Source: Alphaproteobacteria bacterium (GTDB lineage Bacteria; Pseudomonadota; Alphaproteobacteria; Rhodobacterales; Rhodobacteraceae). From it: a stretch of DNA of 8,218 bases. Positions 1 through 5,234 of this stretch are shown piece after piece. The position numbers and the translations under genes are program-made. Below the pieces are notes generated by a model. That model saw nothing but the letters and a program-made list of their open reading frames with translations. It ran no database searches and was not told the DNA's origin. Position 1 is the first letter of the stretch, and the number at the start of each line of letters is the position of its first letter. The DNA is taken from the NCBI GenBank assembly GCA_013151535.1, contig JAADIC010000068.1:1-8218 (forward strand), in the 5' to 3' direction.

Positions 1-123
1 TTCGGGGCGCGCGAGATGTATTATACCCGGCAAGGTCGGGGCGGGGTTGCCGTATCAGTTGAAAAACCGGTGAAAGCCAAGGGGAATGCTGCGCTGGAGG
101 AGTGGAACAGCCAGCAAAGATAG
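1..123 (+). CDS. C-terminal end of a small protein, possibly a 3TM holin-family protein (partial)
   Basis: The first reading frame is open from the left edge to a TAG at 121-123 and encodes 40 residues. The fragment begins FGAREMYYTRQ and ends with ALEEWNSQQR. The start lies outside the window. The opening resembles, from memory, the end of the last membrane helix of the 3TM holin-like proteins common in Rhodobacterales chromosomes, where an FYFGAR-type motif is followed by a short hydrophilic tail. It does not resemble the C-terminus of CcmE, the heme chaperone one might expect just before ccmF. It is co-directional with ccmF, 109 bases upstream of it. The reading frame is well supported; the family name is a tentative recognition from a short tail. 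Confidence 0.5.
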   Translation, partial: FGAREMYYTRQGRGGVAVSVEKPVKAKGNAALEEWNSQQR

Positions 124-135
124 GCCCTGACCATG

Positions 136-176
136 AGGCAAATCGCCCTTTCAGATCACATCTTTGGTATTTGCCT
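136..176. other. Nested inverted repeat upstream of ccmF
   Basis: AGGCAAAT at 136-143 is the exact reverse complement of ATTTGCCT at 169-176. Inside the 25-base spacer, AGAT (153-156) and ATCT (160-163) form a second small dyad around CAC. The right arm covers the candidate -35 box of the ccmF promoter. It could be an operator or a weak RNA hairpin at the end of the preceding gene. No T-run follows it, so it is not a typical intrinsic terminator. Confidence 0.35.
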
Positions 177-198
177 ATATCGCTGAATTCCCTATGAT
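171..198 (+). promoter_or_regulatory. Candidate sigma-70-like promoter for ccmF-ccmH
   Basis: TTGCCT at 171-176 (4 of 6 to the -35 consensus) and TATGAT at 193-198 (5 of 6 to the -10 consensus) are separated by 16 bases. Transcription would start near 205, giving a leader of roughly 28 bases before the ccmF ATG at 233. The match was made by eye, and such matches occur by chance. Confidence 0.35.
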
Positions 199-232
199 CC
201 GCGACAAATGTGAGCGGACCGGAGACAGTGAA

Positions 233-2226
233 ATGACAGCGGAACTTGGGCATTTTGCCCTGATCTTGGCCTTTATGGTGGCGATTGTGCAAATGATCGT
301 GCCGATGATCGGCTCGTATAAGGGCTGGAACAACTGGATGGACGTGGCTGTACCCGCCGCGCTGACCCAGTTCGCGCTGACGACATTGTCGTTCGGGGCT
401 TTGGTCTATGCCTTTGCGGTGTCGGATTTTTCGCTGTCGCTGGTGGTGGCCAATTCGCATTCGGCCAAGCCGATGCTTTATAAGATCACCGGCACCTGGG
501 GCAATCACGAGGGATCGCTGCTGTTATGGGTGCTGATCCTGACGCTGTTCGGCTCCATGGTGGCGATGTTTGGCAGGAACCTTCCGGCCACGCTCAAGGC
601 GCGGGTTCTGTCGATACAGGCGGCAATCGCAGTCTCTTTTTCGCCTTTCTGATTTTCACCTCGAACCCGTTTTTGCGTCTGGCCTTTCCACCGTTTGATG
701 GTCAGGGCCTGAACCCGCTGTTGCAGGATGCTGGCCTGGCGTTCCACCCACCGTTCCTCTATTTCGGCTATGTCGGCCTGTCGATGTCGTTCAGCTTTGC
801 GGTTGCGGCCCTGCTTGAGGGCAAGGTCGATGCGGCCTGGGCGCGCTGGGTGCGGCCCTGGACATTGGCGGCCTGGGTGTCGCTGACGCTGGGCATCGCG
901 CTGGGGTCCTGGTGGGCGTATTATGAGCTTGGCTGGGGCGGCTGGTGGTTCTGGGATCCGGTCGAGAATTCCAGCTTCATGCCTTGGCTGATTGCCACCG
1001 CCTTGTTGCATTCCGCCATCGTGGTGGAAAAGCGCGAGAGCCTGAAAACCTGGACAATCCTGCTGGCCATTCTGGCGTTCTCGTTCTCGCTGATCGGTAC
1101 GTTCATCGTGCGCTCCGGGGTATTGACGTCGGTTCACGCCTTTGCCAACGATCCTGAACGCGGCATGTTCATTCTGGTCATTCTTGCGATCACCATTGGT
1201 GGCTCGTTAACCCTGTTCGCCTTGCGCGCCGGGGCCATGCAATCCAAGGGGCCGTTTTCCACGGTCAGTCGTGAAAGCGGGCTGGTTCTGAACAATGTGC
1301 TGCTGATCGTGGCGACGCTGGTGGTGTTTGTCGGCACGGTCTGGCCGCTGTTTTCCGAGCTGTTATTCGGGCGCAAGCTGTCGGTGGGGGCACCGTTCTT
1401 TGATATGGCGTTCACGCCGTTCATGCTGGTGATCGTCGTGGTTCTGCCGATTGGCGCGGTGCTGCCGTGGAAACGGGCCAAACTTGGCGGGCGATCTGTC
1501 AAACCGCTTTGGGGTGTGCTGGCGCTTTCGGTGGCGCTTGGCTCATTGGTTCTGGTGGTGCAGACGGGCACACGGATGATGGCTCCGATCGGGCTGGCAC
1601 TGGCGTTCTGGCTGGTTGTCGGGGCGCTGGCGGATCTCGCGCTGCGGGCCCGCTTTGGCAGCGTGCCGTTTGGGGAAGCCCTGCGGCGGTTGGCAAACCT
1701 TCCGCGGGCCGATTTTGGCAAGGCGCTGGCCCATGGCGGGCTTGGCATCATCATTTTCGGGATCGCATCCGTCACCGCCTGGGAGGCCGAGGATATCCGT
1801 GTCGCCAATATCGGTGACAGCTTTGAAATCTCGGGCCCTGTGACCACCTATCAAATCCGGTTTGACGAGGTGAAACAGGTTCAGGGGCCGAATTACCGTT
1901 CGACCATGGGCGTGTTTTCGGTTCTGGTCGATGGCGAGGTGATCTCGACATTGACGCCGGAGAAACGCTTTTATCCGGTGTCGGGCACCCCCACGACCGA
2001 GGCGGCGATGGATATCGGCATTACCCGCGACGTCTATGTGGTGGTCGGGGATGCGCAGGATAGCGGCGGTTATGCGGTGCGGACCTATATCAAGCCGTTC
2101 GTCAACTGGATCTGGGGCGGTTCGATCATCATGTCGATTGGTGGCTTGCTAAGCCTGAGCGACCGGCGCTATCGTGTGGCGGCGGGGGCCAAAAGACGAC
2201 GCAGAAAAATGGTTCCGGCGGAGTAG
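233..2226 (+). CDS. ccmF: Heme lyase subunit CcmF, interrupted by a one-base frameshift
   Basis: CcmF is a polytopic inner-membrane protein of cytochrome c maturation System I; with CcmH it takes heme from CcmE and attaches it to apocytochrome c. The ATG at 233 follows GGAG (221-224) by 8 bases. The first frame runs to a TGA at 650-652, but homology moves to the next frame at about 640. Restoring one T in the T-run at 637-641 gives a continuous 664-residue protein, normal for the family. In restored numbering, the NHEGS segment is at 91-95, HPPF starts at H172, the WWD heme-handling motif GWGGWWFWDP is at 234-243, and further conserved histidines are at H260, H302 and H501. These match the four essential histidines described for E. 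coli CcmF (173, 261, 303, 491). The downstream frame has an ATG at 526, but its first 30 or so residues are out-of-frame sequence. ccmH follows after 3 bases. Confidence 0.93.
637..641 (+). other. Frameshift site in ccmF (T-run one base short)
   Basis: The run reads five T's between C636 and C642. In the upstream frame the codons are GTC TCT TTT TCG and a stop follows at 650. With six T's the reading becomes VSFFAFLIFTSNPF, the expected CcmF sequence. A one-base deletion in a homopolymer is the simplest explanation. A -1 slip of the ribosome on the TTT codon would have the same effect, because the preceding base is also T. Confidence 0.9.
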
Positions 2227-2229
2227 AGC

Positions 2230-2673
2230 ATGAAACGACTGGCAATAATCCTGATCCTTCTGGCATCGCCCCTGTGGGCGGTGCTGCCGGATGAAATCCT
2301 GCCCGACGCGGAACTGGAGGCGCGGGCGCGCGACATCTCCAAGGGTTTGCGCTGTCTGGTCTGCCGCAACGAGAATATCGACGACAGCAATGCCGGGCTG
2401 GCGCGGGACTTGCGCCTGTTGGTGCGTGAACGGCTGGTGGCGGGGGATACGGATGAACAAACCGTGGGCTTTATCGTCGATCGCTATGGTGAATATGTGC
2501 TGCTGAAACCGGTTTTCAGCGGCAGCAATATTTTCCTCTGGGCGGCGGGGCCGTTGATGTTTCTGATCGCGGCGGGGGTTGGCTATGGCTATATCCGCCG
2601 TCGTAAAATGACCGAGACCGAGGAATTGAGCGTTGATGAGGCCGCGCGCCTTGCCGAATTGCTGAAAAACTGA
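2230..2673 (+). CDS. ccmH: Cytochrome c maturation protein CcmH (CycL/Ccl2 type)
   Basis: This 147-residue protein is a membrane-anchored periplasmic thiol-disulfide protein that reduces or presents the heme-binding cysteines of apocytochrome c and works with CcmF. Residues 1-17 form a signal peptide (MKRLAIILILLASPLWA). The family motif appears as LRCLVCRNENIDDSNA (residues 40-55), with the redox pair at C42 and C45. Most relatives have a CPVC form, so Leu replaces Pro. A membrane helix at about 102-120 is followed by RRRK and a short acidic cytoplasmic tail. It is the short form without the TPR domain of E. coli CcmH; a separate CcmI is not in the window. The ATG lies 3 bases after the ccmF stop, and its ribosome site GGAG (2220-2223) is inside the ccmF end, so the two are probably translationally coupled. 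Confidence 0.95.
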   Translation: MKRLAIILILLASPLWAVLPDEILPDAELEARARDISKGLRCLVCRNENIDDSNAGLARDLRLLVRERLVAGDTDEQTVGFIVDRYGEYVLLKPVFSGSNIFLWAAGPLMFLIAAGVGYGYIRRRKMTETEELSVDEAARLAELLKN

Positions 2674-2688
2674 CGTCACGTTGGTGAC
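2671..2688. other. Small inverted repeats over the ccmH stop codon
   Basis: GTCAC (2675-2679) and GTGAC (2684-2688) form a perfect dyad with a GTTG loop, and TGACGTCA (2671-2678) is itself a palindrome that begins with the ccmH stop codon. No T-run follows. It could be a protein-binding site or a weak hairpin in the 84-base gap before the next gene, or chance. Confidence 0.25.
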
Positions 2689-2757
2689 AATTCCGGTCGC
2701 GCCCGGTCGCATCTCAAGATACACTCTGGCGGAACCATCAATTCGGCGGAGCCTGCC

Positions 2758-3537
2758 ATGATCTATAAAACCATTGAATTTGCGGTCGCCGATAATATCG
2801 CGCGCCTCACCCTGAACCGGCCTGATGTGCTGAACGGTCTGAACGCGCAGATGCGGGCCGAGATTACCGATGCAGTGCGTGGTGTTACCGAAACCGGCGC
2901 GCGGGTGCTGGTCATCACCGGCAACGGGCGCGGTTTTTGCTCGGGTCAGGATCTGGGCGGGGCGAATAACGTGGCGCAGATTGATCTTGAGGGCACCTTG
3001 CGCGATGAATACGAGCCGATGCTGCGCGCCATCATCCATTGCCCCATTCCGACCATCGCGGCGGTGAACGGCCCGGCGGCCGGGGCGGGGGCCAATCTGG
3101 CGCTGGCGGCGGATGTGGTGATCGCCAGTGAGGGCGCGTTTTTCATGCAGGCGTTCTCCTTGATCGGGCTGATCCCGGATGCCGCCGGCACCTATTTCAT
3201 GCCGCGCAATATGGGGCTGGCCAAAGCCATGGGCGCGGCCCTGTTCGCCGACAAGATTTCCGCCCGTCAAGCCGCCGATTGGGGGCTGATCTGGGAATCG
3301 GTACCCGAAGCCGAATTTGAAGCGATCATCGACGCCCGGGCCAAAACCCTGGCGAATGGCCCGACGGCGGCCTATGCCAAGATCAAACGCGTGCTGCGCG
3401 CCAGTTTTGAGAACGATCTCGATGCGCAACTGACGCTCGAGGCCACGGTGCAGGGCGAGGCCGGTAAAACCCGCGACTTCGCCGAGGGTGTGCTGGCCTT
3501 CAACGAGAAACGTAAACCGCAATACGAGGGGCGTTAG
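2758..3537 (+). CDS. Enoyl-CoA hydratase/isomerase family protein, PaaG-like
   Basis: A 259-residue crotonase-fold protein, full length for the family, probably acting on an acyl-CoA in the cytoplasm. The oxyanion-hole segments are GFCSGQDL (residues 59-66) and NGPAAGAGANLALAAD (104-119). At the active site it has GLIPDAAGT, with Asp141, where hydratases have a Gly; the two catalytic glutamates of true enoyl-CoA hydratases are not apparent in my manual alignment. This pattern, and the C-terminal FNEKRKPQYEGR, match PaaG (ring-opening/isomerase of phenylacetate degradation) and delta-isomerases better than hydratases. No other paa gene is present, so a PaaG role is not established and I give no symbol. 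The ATG at 2758 has GGAG at 2748-2751, six bases away. It follows ccmH by 84 bases and may be in the same transcript. Confidence 0.9.
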   Translation: MIYKTIEFAVADNIARLTLNRPDVLNGLNAQMRAEITDAVRGVTETGARVLVITGNGRGFCSGQDLGGANNVAQIDLEGTLRDEYEPMLRAIIHCPIPTIAAVNGPAAGAGANLALAADVVIASEGAFFMQAFSLIGLIPDAAGTYFMPRNMGLAKAMGAALFADKISARQAADWGLIWESVPEAEFEAIIDARAKTLANGPTAAYAKIKRVLRASFENDLDAQLTLEATVQGEAGKTRDFAEGVLAFNEKRKPQYEGR

Positions 3538-3561
3538 CGGCTTCTTGCCGGTGTTGGGACG

Positions 3562-3584
3562 AAAATATTTCCCGAAATATTTTT
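3562..3584. terminator. AT-rich hairpin 1 between convergent genes
   Basis: AAAATATTT (3562-3570) and AAATATTTT (3575-3583) are a perfect 9-bp inverted repeat around CCCG, and one further T follows at 3584. It lies 25 bases after the enoyl-CoA hydratase gene stop on the + strand. The stem has no GC pair, which is weak for an intrinsic terminator, but position and the T-rich end favour a role in ending transcription. Confidence 0.4.
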
Positions 3585-3588
3585 AGCG

Positions 3589-3612
3589 GAATAATTTTCG
3601 ATAAAATTATTC
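3589..3612. terminator. AT-rich hairpin 2 between convergent genes
   Basis: GAATAATTTT (3589-3598) and AAAATTATTC (3603-3612) are a perfect 10-bp inverted repeat around CGAT. It lies 20 bases past the stop of the minus-strand gene at 3633. Being symmetric, it could act on transcripts from either side. No clean T-run follows it in either direction. Confidence 0.4.
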
Positions 3613-3632
3613 GGGCACCTTCAAGCGTTGCT

Positions 3633-3971
3633 CTACATCCGCCCCTCTGGCCCGGAATAGGCCCGCTCGACCTTGGCCACCCGCAGCGTATAATATTCAT
3701 ACCAGCGGGTTTTGCCGAGCTTTTGCGCCAACAGATGCTCGGCCACCGCTTTCCAGCCCGACAGCGCCGCCTCATCCGCCCAATAGCTGACGGTGATGCC
3801 AAACCCGCCTTGATCGCGGGTGCTTTCGACGCCGAGATAACCCGGTTGCGCGGCTGCCAATTCGCCCATCCGGTCGGCCATGGCGGCATAACCGAGGTCG
3901 TCGTGTTGCCGTTGGGCGGTGAAAATCACCGCATAATAGGGCGGCTCAAACAGGGGGGCGAAGCGGGACAT
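3633..3971 (-). CDS. ABM-fold protein (antibiotic biosynthesis monooxygenase family)
   Basis: A 112-residue protein starting MSRFAPLFEPPYYAVIFTAQR, with no signal peptide or membrane segment. YYAVIFTAQR (12-21), MADRMGELAAAQPGYLGVES (31-50), FGITVSYWADEAAL (57-70) and W73KAVAEH (to 79) are typical of the small ferredoxin-like ABM fold, usually a homodimer. Members include heme-degrading and quinol-oxidising enzymes, but many have no known reaction, and nothing here fixes one. The ATG (3969-3971) is 16 bases past the stop of the methyltransferase gene, with a purine-rich GAAAGGG stretch upstream, so the two probably share a transcript. The stop TAG (3633-3635) faces the convergent enoyl-CoA hydratase gene across the paired AT hairpins. 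Confidence 0.8.
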   Translation of the reverse strand: MSRFAPLFEPPYYAVIFTAQRQHDDLGYAAMADRMGELAAAQPGYLGVESTRDQGGFGITVSYWADEAALSGWKAVAEHLLAQKLGKTRWYEYYTLRVAKVERAYSGPEGRM

Positions 3972-3987
3972 GTTGAGCCCTTTCAGA

Positions 3988-4647
3988 TCAAAGGCGGGTT
4001 GCGATCAGGACTTCCGAGGGGATTGTCCAGCGAATGATGGTCTTGCGATAGCTCACCCGCCAGATATCCGGATCCAGAAAATCCACCAGCCGAAGCGGGC
4101 GACAGCCGCCGACAAGCGACGGGCGCAGATGTGCCAGCAGCGCCCAGATCCGGCTTGTGATGCGTGACGCGAAACTGCTGCCGTGGGTCAGGCTGACCAG
4201 CCCCAATTGGCCACCGGAACGCAAGCTGCGCGCGCTTTCAGCCAGCATTTCCGAGATTGCCTCGGGGCTGAGCAGATCAAGCACATAGCTAGACAGAATA
4301 ACGTCAAAAGGCGGCTTGCCGGGCAGAAAATCGGGGACCTCGCCGTTTTGCCAAAGCACCACCCGCCCGCCAAACGGGGCTAGGGTGCGGCCTGCCAGCT
4401 CGATCATGGTCCGGCTCAGATCACAGGCGGCATAGGTCGTGGTTTCAGGAATATGTTCGGCCAGCAATTGGGCCGCATATCGCCCGGTGCCGCAGCCATA
4501 TTCAAACACATGGCGGGCCTGTTCAAAACGCAGATGCGCGGCAAGATCGGCCAGCGGCGCATCCTCGTAATAGCCCTGATGATCCTGCTTCGCGCCAAAG
4601 TGGTCATAAAACCGGCTGGCTTGGGGGGATGTCAGATAACGGGGCAA
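3988..4647 (-). CDS. Class I SAM-dependent methyltransferase, TTG start
   Basis: A 219-residue soluble protein with a Rossmann-type methyltransferase core. Motif I is FEYGCGTGRYAA (residues 48-59), the acidic residue that should bind the SAM ribose is D76 in ACDLSRTMIELA, and FDVILSSYVLDLL (114-126) is the motif IV region. The end holds LTHG (153-156), LRPSLVGGCRP (174-184) and IPSEVLIATRL (209-219), conserved in a family of uncharacterised methyltransferases I recognise only in general; the substrate is unknown. The start is TTG at 4647-4645: no ATG or GTG lies between it and the upstream in-frame stop at 4669-4671, GAGG (4657-4654) is six bases upstream, and the first residues (MPRYLTSPQASRFYDHFG) look like the family N-terminus. 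The ABM-fold gene follows by 16 bases. Confidence 0.85.
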   Translation of the reverse strand: MPRYLTSPQASRFYDHFGAKQDHQGYYEDAPLADLAAHLRFEQARHVFEYGCGTGRYAAQLLAEHIPETTTYAACDLSRTMIELAGRTLAPFGGRVVLWQNGEVPDFLPGKPPFDVILSSYVLDLLSPEAISEMLAESARSLRSGGQLGLVSLTHGSSFASRITSRIWALLAHLRPSLVGGCRPLRLVDFLDPDIWRVSYRKTIIRWTIPSEVLIATRL

Positions 4648-4678
4648 ACTGGACCTCGGGGTTCGGGTTCACGCCGCC

Positions 4679-4708
4679 TTTATGCCACAAACGCAATGAT
4701 TCTGACAG
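4679..4708 (-). promoter_or_regulatory. Candidate promoter for the methyltransferase-ABM pair
   Basis: Read on the minus strand, CTGTCA (4708-4703) and CATAAA (4684-4679) are 18 bases apart, each matching 4 of 6 consensus bases. Transcription would start about 25 bases before the TTG start. The 164-base gap 4648-4811 holds nothing else I can name: no clear hairpin with a T-run ends the upstream NTF2-like gene, so read-through remains possible. Confidence 0.28.
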
Positions 4709-4811
4709 CCTGCCGGTTGCGCGGCAAAATCACCGCAAAACTGGGCGGATCGGGCAGCGGGCAGGTGGGGCTTTGGACAATCCCCTTGGGCCCTAGCTGA
4801 GGAAATGCACG

Positions 4812-5207
4812 TTACCCCCGCGCAACCTGACGCTCATAATCTTCGGCGTCAAACCAGCCGCGTGAAGACAGCACTTTCAGGTTTTCATCCAGATCCCATT
4901 CCTCCCAGCCCTGAACATTCAGGGCGGCTCCGGTGGTGGCATCATGGCCGGTAAATGTCCACTGAAAGACAACATGCGATCCGGCGCAACGAAGATTGTC
5001 GCAGATCAGTTCAAGGTCAGGAACATCAGCATAAAACCCGGCCGCAACCTGCTCCATCCCGGCGCGGCCAAGGCTGGGTTCCCCGCGATTGATGACGATC
5101 TGGCCGTTTTCAGCAAAGGAAGAGGCCACGGCGGTCGGGTCTCCGGAATTCCAAGCGGCGGTGTAGCCTTTTGCAACTTTGGCAATCGCTGCCGGATCAA
5201 ATGGCAT
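4812..5207 (-). CDS. NTF2-like / SnoaL-like domain protein
   Basis: A 131-residue soluble protein with the opening of the NTF2/SnoaL cone-barrel fold: a first helix with YTAAWNSGDPTAVASSFAENGQIVIN (15-40), a GMEQVAAGFYADVPDLEL segment (50-67), then strands HVVFQWTFTGHD (78-89) and VQGWEEWDLDENLKVLSSRGWFDAEDY (98-124). Length is typical. Family members are small cyclases, isomerases or ligand-binding proteins; no catalytic set can be assigned. The ATG (5207-5205) has AAAGGA at 5219-5214, six bases upstream. It starts 27 bases after the stop of the double ATPase gene and is likely in that transcript, although a transport link is only suggested by position. Confidence 0.82.
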   Translation of the reverse strand: MPFDPAAIAKVAKGYTAAWNSGDPTAVASSFAENGQIVINRGEPSLGRAGMEQVAAGFYADVPDLELICDNLRCAGSHVVFQWTFTGHDATTGAALNVQGWEEWDLDENLKVLSSRGWFDAEDYERQVARG

Positions 5208-5234
5208 GGTATTTCCTTTGCTGGGAAACTGGAT

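Noticed and set aside
164..232. TTG start at 164 for ccmF
   Set aside because: It adds 23 residues not seen in CcmF and would place the start inside the candidate promoter. The ATG at 233 has a good ribosome site and gives the normal N-terminus.
505..1847. Minus-strand open frames opposite ccmF
   Set aside because: The sequences are low-complexity shadows of the ccmF coding strand, with no start context or domain.
526..2226. Downstream ccmF half as an independent gene, as in split CcmF of plant mitochondria
   Set aside because: Its first ATG yields about 33 residues of out-of-frame sequence, no ribosome site is near the true junction, and a single T restores one normal-length protein.
2681..2725. 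Promoter before the enoyl-CoA hydratase gene (TTGGTG and TACACT)
   Set aside because: The spacing is 33 bases, far from 16-18, and no alternative -35 lies at the proper distance.
2149..3522. 457-codon open frame on the minus strand
   Set aside because: It is antisense to ccmH and the enoyl-CoA hydratase gene, both of which have clear family motifs. Its protein is rich in R, Q, H and G with no recognisable domain, as expected of a shadow frame in GC-rich DNA.
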